Of a DNA stretch of 64,000 bases, positions 52,698 to 61,510 are shown piece after piece. The translations under genes were made by a program, and so were the position numbers. Origin of the DNA: DATLLN01 sp963797175 (lineage in GTDB: Bacteria; Actinomycetota; Thermoleophilia; Gaiellales; JAICJC01). The notes beneath the pieces were generated by a model. It did no database searches. It saw nothing but the letters and a program-made list of their open reading frames with translations, and had not been told where the DNA came from. How positions within the stretch are numbered: position 1 is the first letter of the stretch; the number at the start of each line of letters is the position of its first letter. The stretch spans positions 248,001 to 312,000 of the forward strand of contig CAWCOL010000009.1 of the NCBI GenBank assembly GCA_963797175.1. Direction: 5' to 3'.

Positions 52698-53794
52698 CGC
52701 TGATCGTCCTCGGCGGTGGTCCCGCGCAGCGCCACGCGATCGACGCGGCGGAGCGGCTGGGCGAGCGTGCCGTGGTCTGCGACGTCGATCCCGCACGCGC
52801 CGACGTGGCCGTCTCCACCGAGGACGCGGCCGGCGTGCTGGCCGCCGCGCGGGACGCCGGCGCGGACGGCCTGATCGCCCCCGGCACCGACTGGCCGGTG
52901 CGGATCGCCGCGGAGGTCGCCCACGAGCTGGGGCTGCCGCATCCGCTCGCCCCGGCCACCGCCCGGCTGGTCACCGACAAGGTCGCCCAGCGGGCGAGGC
53001 TGGACGACGCGGGCGTGCCCCAGCCGGCATGGTCGCTGGAGGGGCCGCCCAGCTTTCCCGCGGTGGTGAAGGCCGCCGACCGCCAGGGGCAGCGGGCGAT
53101 GAGCGTCGTCGCCCACGGCGACGAGCTGGCCGGCGCGGCGGAGCGGGCGCGGCACGGCTCGCGCAGCGGCCGCGCCCTGTTCGAGAGCTTCGTCCCCGGC
53201 CCCGAGGTGACCGTCAACGGCTTCGCCTGCGGCGGCCGCCACCACGTCCTGGCGGTGGCCGACCGCCACCACTTCGAGGGCGCTCCCGGCGTCGCCCGCC
53301 GCCACGTGTACCCGTCCCGCCAGGACACCGGGGCGGCGGCACGGGTCGCCACCGCCGCGGTGGCCGCACTGGGCATCGCCGACGGGCCGACCTACACGCA
53401 GGTCGTGCTGGGCCCCGACGGCCCGGCCGTGATGGAGGTGGCGGCGCGGCTGGGCGGCGGCCACGACTCGGAGCTCGTGCGGCTGGCGACGGGGGTCGAC
53501 CTGGCCGCGGCGGCGGTGCTCGCCGCACTCGGCCTGGAGGTGGAGGAGGACGCCCTCCGCCCAGTTGAGCTGGGCGCCTGTGTGATCGAGTTCCTGCGCG
53601 CCCCCGAGGGCGAGCTGGTGTCGGTGTCGGGGCCGGACGAGGCGACCTTCTATCATCCGCCCGGGCACCTGTACGGGCCGCTGCGGGTCGCGACCGACCG
53701 TGCCGGCTGCGTGATCTGTCCGGCGCCCACCGGGGAGGAGGCGCTGCGGCGATCCCGAACGGCGTCCGAAGCGGTGAACTTCGAGGTGAGATGA
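52652..53794 (+). CDS. ATP-grasp ligase
   Basis: A protein of about 380 residues: an N-terminal Rossmann-like part (LIVLGGGPAQRHAIDAAERLG), then an ATP-grasp fold (TDKVAQRARLDDAGVPQP, PAVVKAADRQG, LFESFVPGPEVTVNGF, VMEVAARLGGGHDSELV). Such enzymes link a carboxyl group to an amine. Start uncertain: the nearest standard codon is GTG 52652, inside the RmlB-like gene; CTG 52694 over its stop is an alternative. The ATGA overlap with the aminotransferase downstream suggests the two modify the same sugar or build an amide on it. Confidence 0.8.
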   Translation: MASSPGRRHGRPDGLTLIVLGGGPAQRHAIDAAERLGERAVVCDVDPARADVAVSTEDAAGVLAAARDAGADGLIAPGTDWPVRIAAEVAHELGLPHPLAPATARLVTDKVAQRARLDDAGVPQPAWSLEGPPSFPAVVKAADRQGQRAMSVVAHGDELAGAAERARHGSRSGRALFESFVPGPEVTVNGFACGGRHHVLAVADRHHFEGAPGVARRHVYPSRQDTGAAARVATAAVAALGIADGPTYTQVVLGPDGPAVMEVAARLGGGHDSELVRLATGVDLAAAAVLAALGLEVEEDALRPVELGACVIEFLRAPEGELVSVSGPDEATFYHPPGHLYGPLRVATDRAGCVICPAPTGEEALRRSRTASEAVNFEVR

Positions 53795-54990
53795 GCAGCG
53801 TCTCAACACGGCCTGCGATCGACGGCGGCACGCCCGTCCGCAGCGCGCTGCTCGAGTTCTCGCCGCCCGTGATCGGCGACGAGGAGCTGGCGTCGGTGGC
53901 CGAGACGCTGCGCTCCGGCTGGCTCACGTCCGGCCCCAAGGTGCGCGAGCTCGAGACCCGGTTCGCCGAGTACACGGGCGCGCCGCACGCCGTCGCCACC
54001 TCGTCCTGCACCGAGGCGCTGCACCTCTCGCTGCTGGCGGCCGGGATCGGGCCGGGCGACGAAGTGGTCACCACCTCGTTCACGTGGCCCGCGACCGTCA
54101 ACGCGATCATCCACGCCGGCGCGACGCCGGTGTTCGCCGACATCGAGCCGGGCTCGCTGAACCTCGACCCGGATGCCGTGGCAGCGGCGGTGGGCGAGCG
54201 GACGCGGGCCGTGATCCCGGTGCACATCGCGGGCGCCCCCTGCCGGATGGAGGAGATCGAGGCGATCGCGCAGGCGCAAGGCCTGGCGGTGGTCGAGGAC
54301 GCCGCCCACGCGGTCGAGACGACGGTGGGCGACCGCAAGGTCGGCGCGATCGGCGACTTCACCTGCTTCTCGTTGTACGCGACCAAGAGCCTGGCCGGCG
54401 GCGAGGGCGGGATCGCGACCGCCATCAGCGAGGACGGCGCGGCGGCCATCCGCCTGCTGCGTGCGCAGGGCATCACCCGCGACCCGTGGCAGCGGCGGCA
54501 GACGCGCACCCTGGGGCACTACGACGTCGTCCGGCCCGGGTTCAAGGCGAACCTGAACGACCTCCAGGCCGCGGTCGCGCTGCCCCGGTTCGAGCGGATC
54601 GGCGAGTTCCACGAGCGGCGCCGGCTGCTGGTCGAGCGCTACGACGCGGGGCTGGCCGGGCTGGACGGGATCACGCCGATCGAGCGGCCGCCGACCGGCG
54701 TGCACGCGAACCACCTCTACGTCGTGCGGATCGATCCCGGCCGCGCCGGCGGCGACCGCGACCGCTACGCGGCGGCGCTGATGGCCGAGAACATCTCGAC
54801 GGGGCTGCACTTCCTGCCCGTCCACACGCTGTCCTGGTACCGGGACAACCTGGCGCCGCGGCCGCTCCCCGAGACGGAGCTGGCGGGCGCGCAGGTGCTG
54901 TCGCTGCCGCTCTCGGCCGCGCACCGCAACGCGGACGTGGACGACGTGCTGGCCGCGCTGACCAAGCTGCACGCCGCCTTCACACGATGA
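53791..54990 (+). CDS. DegT/DnrJ/EryC1-type sugar aminotransferase
   Basis: PLP enzyme of 399 residues that aminates a keto-sugar, normally the product of a dehydratase like the one two genes up. Visible blocks: RSGWLTSGPKVRELETRFAEY, ATSSCTEALHLSLLAAG, EDAAHAVETTVG, and the PLP lysine in CFSLYATKSLAGGEGG. The ending FLPVHTLSWYRDN is typical. It is coupled by ATGA on both sides. Together with the epimerase and ATP-grasp genes it implies an amino-sugar with an amide. Confidence 0.92.
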   Translation: MSSVSTRPAIDGGTPVRSALLEFSPPVIGDEELASVAETLRSGWLTSGPKVRELETRFAEYTGAPHAVATSSCTEALHLSLLAAGIGPGDEVVTTSFTWPATVNAIIHAGATPVFADIEPGSLNLDPDAVAAAVGERTRAVIPVHIAGAPCRMEEIEAIAQAQGLAVVEDAAHAVETTVGDRKVGAIGDFTCFSLYATKSLAGGEGGIATAISEDGAAAIRLLRAQGITRDPWQRRQTRTLGHYDVVRPGFKANLNDLQAAVALPRFERIGEFHERRRLLVERYDAGLAGLDGITPIERPPTGVHANHLYVVRIDPGRAGGDRDRYAAALMAENISTGLHFLPVHTLSWYRDNLAPRPLPETELAGAQVLSLPLSAAHRNADVDDVLAALTKLHAAFTR

Positions 54991-55976
54991 GCCGCCGGGC
55001 CCGCGTCGGCCTGGAGGGCGCGCTCTCGCTGATCCTGCTGGTCATCCTGCTCTGGATCAGCGACCCGTCCAGCATCTGGAACACGCTGGCGGACGCGCAG
55101 GGCGGTTGGGTGGTGGCCGCGATCGTCGTCAACATCGCCACGGTGCCGCTGATGGCGTTCCGCTGGCAGCTGCTGCTGGCCGCGAAGCGGATCCCGATGT
55201 CGCTGGGCTGGCTGACCCGCACCTATTTCGTCTCGCTGTTCGCCGGACAGTTCCTACCCGCCGCGATCGGCGGCGACGCGGTGCGCGCGATCGAGCTCGG
55301 CCGGCGCACCGAGGACGCCCCCGAGGCGGTGGCGTCGGTGCTGATCGACCGGCTGGTGGGCGTCGTTTCGCTGGTCGCCCTGGCGCTGATCGCGTTCGCG
55401 CTGGGCGGCCACGCGGCCGGCGGGCCCGAGGTCGTCATCGCCGAGGCCGCGTTCGGGCTGGCGGCGGCCGCGATCCTGGGGCTGCTCTTCTCCCCCGGCC
55501 TGCGCGGCTTCGCGGCCCGCCACCTGGAGCCGCGCGTGGAGGGCCGGCAGCTCGCCGCGGGCGAGAGGTTCTACGACGCCCTGCACACGTACCGCGGCCA
55601 CCGGGCGGTGCTGGCGGCGGTGTTCGGCCTCGCACTGCTGGTGCAGTTCGCACGGATGGGGACGATCGCGATGCTGGTGCAGGCCCTGCATCTGGGCGGG
55701 CCGGGCGGCGTCCAGCTCTCCGAGGTGTTCGCGGTCGGGCCGGTGCTGTTCGCCGCGCTGATCCTGCCCGTCTCGCTGAACGGGATCGGCGTGCGCGAGG
55801 CGGTGTTCGTCTACCTGCTGCGCGACTCGACGACGACGTCCGAGGCGTTCGCGCTGGGCGTGGCGTTCTTCGCCGTGGGGGCGGCCACCGCGCTGGTCGG
55901 TGCGCTGATCGTCGGGCTGCGGCTGCTCCGCCACGGGATGTCGGCCGTCCGGCCGCGCACGCGCATCGAGGAGTGA
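54987..55976 (+). CDS. UPF0104/AglD-like membrane flippase-type protein
   Basis: A 329-residue integral membrane protein with about eight hydrophobic segments. It matches the lysylphosphatidylglycerol-synthase TM (UPF0104/YbhN) family: FRWQLLLAAKRIPMSL, FAGQFLPAAIGGDAVRAIELGRR, ASVLIDRLVGVVSL and LPVSLNGIGVREAVFVYLL. Members near GT2 genes are proposed to handle lipid-linked sugars or lipids. It ends the sugar operon, with an ATGA overlap at its start. Confidence 0.85.
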   Translation: MSRRARVGLEGALSLILLVILLWISDPSSIWNTLADAQGGWVVAAIVVNIATVPLMAFRWQLLLAAKRIPMSLGWLTRTYFVSLFAGQFLPAAIGGDAVRAIELGRRTEDAPEAVASVLIDRLVGVVSLVALALIAFALGGHAAGGPEVVIAEAAFGLAAAAILGLLFSPGLRGFAARHLEPRVEGRQLAAGERFYDALHTYRGHRAVLAAVFGLALLVQFARMGTIAMLVQALHLGGPGGVQLSEVFAVGPVLFAALILPVSLNGIGVREAVFVYLLRDSTTTSEAFALGVAFFAVGAATALVGALIVGLRLLRHGMSAVRPRTRIEE

Positions 55977-56067
55977 GGTAGGCAGGATCTGCCGCAAAAC
56001 GGGGATTCAAAGCCTCCCCGGCGCGGCCGATGACCGGGCATCACCCCAGGAGCCCAAGGAGGCCCCG

Positions 56068-56298
56068 ATGTCCGAGTCGAACGAGATCGTGCTGCGACAG
56101 GTGCCCGGCAGGGAGGCCACCGCCTCCGAGATCGCGCGCTCCCGGGGAGAGTTCCGCCGCCACCCGCACGTCACCGACGCGCCCGTTGCCGAGGCCCCCG
56201 AGACGCAGGTGGCCGCCAAGGCCAAGCCGGCCGTGAAGACGATCAGCGTCCCGGCCGACGAGACGAGCGACTTCGGTCGCGGCCGCCTGCACCACTAG
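56068..56298 (+). CDS. Small charged hypothetical protein
   Basis: A 76-residue soluble protein with no hydrophobic segment, rich in Ala, Glu, Lys and Pro (IVLRQVPGREATASEIARSRGEF, AAKAKPAVKTISVPADE), ending GRGRLHH. Not recognised; it looks partly disordered. A good ribosome site (AAGGAGG) lies before the ATG. It follows the sugar operon after a 91-bp gap and is closed by the terminator at 56321-56359. Confidence 0.6.
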   Translation: MSESNEIVLRQVPGREATASEIARSRGEFRRHPHVTDAPVAEAPETQVAAKAKPAVKTISVPADETSDFGRGRLHH

Positions 56299-56320
56299 CG
56301 ATCAAGCTCCAGGAACGACG

Positions 56321-56359
56321 AAGGGCGCCGCGACATCTGCACGATGCCGCGGCGCCCTT
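56321..56359. terminator. Bidirectional intrinsic terminator
   Basis: AAGGGCGCCGCG (56321-56332) and CGCGGCGCCCTT (56348-56359) are perfectly complementary, with a CAT/ATG extension inside the loop. It lies between the small plus-strand gene and the convergent Ig-repeat gene; the AA/TT ends give weak U-runs both ways. Confidence 0.7.
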
Positions 56360-56372
56360 GGCCATCAGGTGC

Positions 56373-59300
56373 CTACGTGACGCAGGCGGTGTTGGTCGCG
56401 CCGTTCGTGCCCGGCGTCCAGGCCGAGACGTTGCCGGCGTTGTCCACTGAGCGGTACTGGATCACCGACGTCACGCCGTGTGCGCTGAACGTGAGCGTCG
56501 AGCCCGAGGTCACCGAGCCCCACGTCGTGCCGTTGTTCGTGGAGACCTGGTACTCGTAGCGGAGGAAGCCCGAGTTGGCGTCCGTCGAACCGCTTGCCGA
56601 GATGGTCTTCGAGCTGGTCGAGCAGGTGAGCGAGCCACCGCTGACCGTCGGGGCGGTCGGAAGGACGTTGTCGAACTTCACGGTCACCGAGGTGGCGTAG
56701 CTGCCGACGTTGCCGGCCGTGTCCACCGCGGCGAACCGCACGTACGTGGTGCCGACGGTCGAGATGCTGACCGAGGGGCCGGCGGTTGCCGACGACCAGG
56801 TCGAGTTGTCGGGCGAGGTCTGGTACTGGTAGCTCGCCACACCCGACGTTGCATCCGTCGAGGCGCTGGCCGAGACGGTCTGCGCCGTCTTGAACCAGCT
56901 GCTGCCGCCGCCGGTCAGGGTCGGCGCGGTCGGAGCGACCGAGTCGAGCTTGACCATCACCGAGGCGGAGTAGGTGCCGGTGTTCCCGGCGCCGTCCACC
57001 GCGGCGAACCGCACGTACGTGGTGCCCTGGGTGCTGATGCTCACCGAGGAGCCGGCGAGCGCGCCCGCCCAGGTCGAGTTGTCCGGCGAGGTCTGGTACT
57101 TGTAGCTCGCCACACCCGACGTCGCGTCGGTGCCGCCGCTGGCGGAGACGCTCTGCGGGCTCGACGTGAACCAGCCGGCGCCGCCACCGGTCACGGTCGG
57201 CGCGGTCGGGACGACCGTGTCGATCTTGACGGTGGTCTGCGTGTAGCTGCCGGCGTTCCCAGCCGCATCCAACGCGTGGAACCGGACGTACGTGGTTCCC
57301 TGCGCGGAGACGCTGAGCGAGCTGCCGGTCGTCCACGAGCCGTAGGTGACGTTGTCGGTCGAGGTCTGGTACTGGTAGCTCGCCACGCCCGACGTCGCGT
57401 CGGTCGAAGCGCTCGCCGACACCGACTGCGGGCTCGTCGTGAACCACGAGCCGCCACCGCCGGTCAGGGCCGGCGCGGTCGGTGCGACCGAGTCCAGCTT
57501 GACCGTGGCCGGCGTCCAGGTGCTGACGTTGCCGACGTTGTCGATCGAGCGGAACTGGACGTAGCTGGTTCCCTCGGTCGACACGGCGGCCGAGGCGCCC
57601 GACGTCGGGGAGGACCAGGTCGTCCCGTCGGTCGAGGTCTCGTACTCGTATCCGGCGATGCCGGAACCGTTGCTGTCGGTCGCGCTGGCGGACACCGTCC
57701 ACGGGGACGAGGTGCGCCAGGTCGTGCCGCCGCCGGTGACGGTCGGCGCGTTCGGCGGCGTCGTGTCGACGCGTGCCGTGTTCTCCGGTGCCTGCACAGA
57801 CGGGGCCCAGGCCGAGAAGTGGCCGTAGACGTCCACCGAGCGGAACTGGACGATCGTCTCACCGTCCGCGGTGACCACGTCGGACGCGCCGGTCTGGGCC
57901 GTCGTCCACGTGGTCCCGCCGTTGGTCGACACGCGATACTGGTAGCCCGCCACGCCGCTGCCCGGCGAGTCCGTCGAGCCGCCGCCGTCGATCTCGACCG
58001 AGCCGCTCGTCACCCAGGTGTACGAGCCGCCGGTGACGGTCGGAGGGGTCGGAAGACTGCGGTCGATGGAGATCTGAGCCTGCGTGAGGCCGGAGCGGTT
58101 GCCCGCGCCGTCCACGGCCTGGAAGCGCACCAGGGTGGTGCCCTCGGCGGTGACCGCCAGGGACGCGCCGCTGGCGAGCGCCGACCAGGTCGAGCCGCCA
58201 TCGGTCGAGGCCTGGTACTCGTAGTGGTTGAAGGCCGAGCCGCCCGCGTCGGTCGCGCCGGACGCGGTGGCCGTCGCCGAGGCGACGTCACGCCAGTCGG
58301 TCGAGCTGCCGGAGACGACCGGTGCGGTCGGCGCCGTGCGCTCGATCTTCACCGTGCTGGCCGCGGTCGCCGAGACCGGAGCCCAGTCGCTGTGGCGACC
58401 GGCGTAGTCCGTCGAGCGGAACTGCACGAGGGTCTGGCCGACGGTGGTGACGACGGCCGTGGTGCCGTTGTACGCGCTCGACCAGGTGCCGCCGCCGTCC
58501 GTGGACTTGCGGTACTGGTAGCCGAACATGCCGGCGCCCGTGTCCGTGCCGCCCGAGGCCGTGAGCGTGACGTTGGCCGCGTTCGACCAGCCCGACGAGC
58601 CGCCGGTGACGGCGGGCGAGGTCGGATTGCCGGTGTCGAGCTTGACGGTCGTGTTCGTCCATGCCGAGGTGAAGCCGGACTTGTCCACCGAGCGGAACTG
58701 CACCTCGGTGACGCCCTCCTGCGTGATGACGGCCTTGCTGCCGGCGATCGGTGCCGACCACGTGGTGCCGCCGTCCGTCGAGGTCTCGTACTGGTAGCCG
58801 AAGAGGCCCGAGCCCGGCACGTCGGTCGAGCCGGAGGCCGACACGGTCCAGGTTGTTGCGCCGTGCCACGTGTTCCCGCCGCCGATCATGGTCGGCAGGG
58901 TCGGCGTGGTGCGGTCGATGCGGGAGTAGCCGGTGGTGCCCAGTGAGGGGTTGCCGGCCGCGTCCATGGCGCGGAACTGCACCTGCGTCTCACCCTCGTT
59001 GCTGATGGTGACGCCGGTCGAGTCGGCCCATGCCGTCCAGGTCGCGCCCGCGTTGATCGAGGTGCGCACCTGGTACTGGCCGGCGAAGCCGGACTGGGTG
59101 CCCGGATCGGTCGACCCGGACGGGGTCAGCGTCAGCGAGGCGACGTTCTGCCACGCGGTCGAGCCGCCCGAGACGGTCGGGGCGGTCGGCACCGTCTTGT
59201 CGATGCGAACGGTGTTGGTGGCGTCGGCGACTGCCGGCACCCATGCCGAGACGTTGCCGGCGTTGTCGATCGACCGGAACTGCGTGATCGTCTCGCCGAC

Positions 59301-59831
59301 GGTGCTGACCGTGGCCGGATTGCCCGTCACCAGCGTGGCCCAGCTCGTCCCGCCGTTGCTGGACGTCCGGTGCTGGTAGCCCTTGAGGCCGCTGCCGCCC
59401 GTATCGGTGGCGCCCGACCCGGTCAGCGTCGCGCTCGTGTTCCGCCACGTCAGCGAACCACCGGTGATGGTGGTCGGATCGGCGGGTGCGGTCAGGTCGA
59501 TGTGCCAGGCGTACGACTTCGTGGTCGTCCCGCCGGGGCCGGTGACCTTGGCCCAGAACGTGTGGTCGCCTGCGCTGAGGCCGGTATAGGACTTCGTCGA
59601 TCCGCAGGTCACGTACGCCGCGCCGTCCAGCTTGCACTGGGTCGACGTGATCGTTCCCGACTTCGCCAGACCGAAGTTGGCCGAGGTCGAGTTGGTATCG
59701 GCGGCCGGATGCGTCGAGATCGTGACGCCGGGCGCCGCGGTGCGCGGCATGTAGGGCATGCCGAATGCGGTCGCGGCACCTGAGAGGAGCACGACCAGCA
59801 CGAGCGGAGTTCGGAGCAGACGCTTAGACAC
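56373..59831 (-). CDS. Secreted protein with 11 Ig-like repeats
   Basis: A 1152-residue surface-type protein. Signal peptide (LLRTPLVLVVLLSGAATAFG, residues 4-23), one N-terminal domain (about 30-110, with C..LDG.....C and GDHTFWAKVTGPGG), then 11 repeats of about 90-97 residues. Each repeat opens with a P-T-x-P-x-V-x-GG-x3-W signature, contains Y-x-Y-x-T/S-S-x-D-x3-W, and ends VQFRSVDNAGNVS. The last repeat has cysteines. There is no sortase motif or transmembrane tail, so it is probably secreted or held non-covalently. Repeats this similar can recombine; their function (adhesion or display) is inferred. Start GTG with AAGGA upstream. Confidence 0.85.
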   Translation of the reverse strand: MSKRLLRTPLVLVVLLSGAATAFGMPYMPRTAAPGVTISTHPAADTNSTSANFGLAKSGTITSTQCKLDGAAYVTCGSTKSYTGLSAGDHTFWAKVTGPGGTTTKSYAWHIDLTAPADPTTITGGSLTWRNTSATLTGSGATDTGGSGLKGYQHRTSSNGGTSWATLVTGNPATVSTVGETITQFRSIDNAGNVSAWVPAVADATNTVRIDKTVPTAPTVSGGSTAWQNVASLTLTPSGSTDPGTQSGFAGQYQVRTSINAGATWTAWADSTGVTISNEGETQVQFRAMDAAGNPSLGTTGYSRIDRTTPTLPTMIGGGNTWHGATTWTVSASGSTDVPGSGLFGYQYETSTDGGTTWSAPIAGSKAVITQEGVTEVQFRSVDKSGFTSAWTNTTVKLDTGNPTSPAVTGGSSGWSNAANVTLTASGGTDTGAGMFGYQYRKSTDGGGTWSSAYNGTTAVVTTVGQTLVQFRSTDYAGRHSDWAPVSATAASTVKIERTAPTAPVVSGSSTDWRDVASATATASGATDAGGSAFNHYEYQASTDGGSTWSALASGASLAVTAEGTTLVRFQAVDGAGNRSGLTQAQISIDRSLPTPPTVTGGSYTWVTSGSVEIDGGGSTDSPGSGVAGYQYRVSTNGGTTWTTAQTGASDVVTADGETIVQFRSVDVYGHFSAWAPSVQAPENTARVDTTPPNAPTVTGGGTTWRTSSPWTVSASATDSNGSGIAGYEYETSTDGTTWSSPTSGASAAVSTEGTSYVQFRSIDNVGNVSTWTPATVKLDSVAPTAPALTGGGGSWFTTSPQSVSASASTDATSGVASYQYQTSTDNVTYGSWTTGSSLSVSAQGTTYVRFHALDAAGNAGSYTQTTVKIDTVVPTAPTVTGGGAGWFTSSPQSVSASGGTDATSGVASYKYQTSPDNSTWAGALAGSSVSISTQGTTYVRFAAVDGAGNTGTYSASVMVKLDSVAPTAPTLTGGGSSWFKTAQTVSASASTDATSGVASYQYQTSPDNSTWSSATAGPSVSISTVGTTYVRFAAVDTAGNVGSYATSVTVKFDNVLPTAPTVSGGSLTCSTSSKTISASGSTDANSGFLRYEYQVSTNNGTTWGSVTSGSTLTFSAHGVTSVIQYRSVDNAGNVSAWTPGTNGATNTACVT

Positions 59832-59935
59832 GGGTACAGATCCTTATGAGGACACGGGGTCATACTCAGGATGTGAGCATTTTGTGAGGAAGTCCCCCCC
59901 AAACCGGGTGGAATGTCCTCCCCCGTTCGGGACGG

Positions 59936-60102
59936 GATGGTTGATTCCACGCGATTCATGGCTCTGGGGTGGTCCAGCGTCGCTCAGGCGTCGCGGGCGT
60001 CCGTAGGGCAGGCTGGATGAAGCCTGTTCAAGGACGATCGCGGCGCCTGAGCCTCGCTAGGCCCCTCACAGAGCCACGTAGCTCGTGGAATCACTCATCT
60101 AG
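59936..60102. repeat. Long-hairpin repeat, copy D (full length)
   Basis: About 167 bp: starts GATGGTTGATTCCACG and ends CGTGGAATCACTCATCTAG, with arms of about 68 bp and the core CAGGCT-ggatga-AGCCTG. The last bases contain the yjbQ stop codon (60099-60101). It separates the Ig-repeat gene's promoter from yjbQ. Confidence 0.85.
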
Positions 60103-60488
60103 AGCCTCTGCACCCAGAGCTCGCGCGTCCGCGGCCCGTCGTACTCGCAGAGGAAGATCCGCTGCCAGCGGCCCAGGGCCGGACGGCCCGATTCGACCGG
60201 CACCAGTTGTGAGCAGCCTGTGAGGATCGCCTTGACGTGGCTATCCGAGTTGCCCTCGGCGTGGTCGTACGCGCCCTCGTACGGCACCAGGCCGCGCAGC
60301 ACCCCCAGCACGTCGCTCGCCACCGCAGGGTCGTAGCCCTCGTTGACGGTGACGCCGGCGGTGGTGTGGGGCACGTGGAGCAGCACGGCGCCGTCGGCCA
60401 CGCCGATCTCGGACACGGCGGCCGCGACGGCGTCGGTGACGTCGAGCAGCTGCTCCCGGCGGTCGGTGCGCAGGGTCAGGCGGTGCAC
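60099..60488 (-). CDS. YjbQ/UPF0047 protein
   Basis: A 129-residue protein of the YjbQ family: LLHVPHTTAGVTVNEGYDP, AEGNSDSHVKAILTGCS and GRWQRIFLCEYDGPRTRELWV. Family members have weak thiamine-phosphate-synthase activity and are widely conserved; the in vivo role is unclear. GTG 60488 is preceded by GAGAAT and a 7-nt gap. It is divergent from argF with only 53 bp between the start codons. Confidence 0.9.
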   Translation of the reverse strand: MHRLTLRTDRREQLLDVTDAVAAAVSEIGVADGAVLLHVPHTTAGVTVNEGYDPAVASDVLGVLRGLVPYEGAYDHAEGNSDSHVKAILTGCSQLVPVESGRPALGRWQRIFLCEYDGPRTRELWVQRL

Positions 60489-60495
60489 GGCCGCG

Positions 60496-60501
60496 ATTCT
60501 C
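60496..60501 (-). promoter_or_regulatory. yjbQ -10-like box
   Basis: On the minus strand, GAGAAT (60501-60496) lies 7 nt before the yjbQ GTG (60488). Same hexamer as before the flippase gene. Confidence 0.35.
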
Positions 60502-60506
60502 GCACA

Positions 60507-60541
60507 TGCATAGTTTTCCGCCTTTGTGGTATACTCATACA
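60507..60541 (+). promoter_or_regulatory. argF promoter, shared with argC
   Basis: TATACT (60530-60535) lies 6 nt before GTG 60542, with TGCATA (60507-60512) 17 nt above it in the -35 position. The 13-mer GTATACTCATACA (60529-60541) is identical to the one before argC. TGCATA also occurs in the argC region. It is probably ArgR-controlled. Confidence 0.6.
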
Positions 60542-61474
60542 GTGACCATGCTGGCCCCCACCGAGCCCACCCTCATCGGACGCGACTTCCTGCGCGTGGA
60601 CGACCTCTCCGCAGAGGAGATGGTCGCCGTGCTCGATCTCGCCGACGAGCTGAAGGCGATGCAGCGCGAGCGGGTCGCCCACCCGCTGCTGCCGGGCCGC
60701 ACCCTGGGCATGGTGTTCCAGAAGGCCTCCACGCGCACGCGCGTCTCCTTCGAGGTGGGCATGTACCAGCTGGGCGGCGCGGCCGTCCACCTCTCGGCCG
60801 CCGAGATGCAGCTGGGCCGGGGCGAGCCGATCCGGGACACGGGCATCGTGCTCGGCCGCTACCTGGACGCGCTGATGATCCGCGCCAACAGCCACGCCGA
60901 CGTCGAGGAGCTAGCGGCCGCGTGCGAGGTGCCGGTGATCAACGGGCTGACCGATCTGCACCATCCCTGCCAGGCGCTGGCCGACGTGCTCACGCTGCGC
61001 GAGTGGCTGGGCGACCTCGAAGGCCGGCGGCTGGCCTGGGTGGGCGACGGCCACAACAACGTCTGCCACTCCCTGCTGACCGCCGCCGGGCGGATGGGGA
61101 TGCGCATCGCCGTCGCTGCGCCGACGGGGTACGAGCCCGACCCCGACGTTGTTGCCGACGCAGGCGACGTGCTCGTCACGGACGACCCGTTGGAGGCGGT
61201 GGACGGCGCCGATGCCGTCGTCACCGACGTCTGGACGAGCATGGGCCAGGAGCACGAGCGAGAGCGGAGGCTGGTCGAGCTTGCGCCCTACCAGGTCAAT
61301 GCAGAGCTGCTCGCCCACGCCGGCGACGAGCACCTCGTCCTCCACTGCCTGCCGGCGCACTGCGGCGAGGAGATCACGATGGACGTGCTGCACGGCGAGC
61401 GGTCGGCGGCCTGGGACGAGGCCGAGAACCGGCTGCACGCCCAGAAGGCCCTGCTCGCACTGCTGGTCGGCTGA
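60542..61474 (+). CDS. argF: Ornithine carbamoyltransferase
   Basis: Makes citrulline from ornithine and carbamoyl phosphate. Carbamoyl-phosphate binding STRTR is in FQKASTRTRVSFEVGMYQLGG; the other hallmarks are LHHPCQALADVLTLRE and HCLPAHCGEE. About 310 residues, normal length. GTG 60542 (6 nt after the -10) or ATG 60548 is the start; the ATG 36 nt upstream would include the promoter. It is separated from the rest of the arg operon by about 55 kb in this window. Confidence 0.95.
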   Translation: MTMLAPTEPTLIGRDFLRVDDLSAEEMVAVLDLADELKAMQRERVAHPLLPGRTLGMVFQKASTRTRVSFEVGMYQLGGAAVHLSAAEMQLGRGEPIRDTGIVLGRYLDALMIRANSHADVEELAAACEVPVINGLTDLHHPCQALADVLTLREWLGDLEGRRLAWVGDGHNNVCHSLLTAAGRMGMRIAVAAPTGYEPDPDVVADAGDVLVTDDPLEAVDGADAVVTDVWTSMGQEHERERRLVELAPYQVNAELLAHAGDEHLVLHCLPAHCGEEITMDVLHGERSAAWDEAENRLHAQKALLALLVG

Positions 61475-61510
61475 CGCCGACGCCGTCGGGGCCGAAACCT
61501 CGCCCTCAGC

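Noticed and set aside
56478..58946. An 822-codon plus-strand frame across the Ig-repeat gene
   Set aside because: It mirrors the repeats of the minus-strand gene and has no recognisable domain; the minus-strand frame has a signal peptide and Ig-like repeats.
56373..59831. Regular DNA repeats that might suggest a CRISPR array
   Set aside because: The period is about 280-290 bp, the repeats are translated, and the variation follows codons; there are no short identical repeats with unique spacers.
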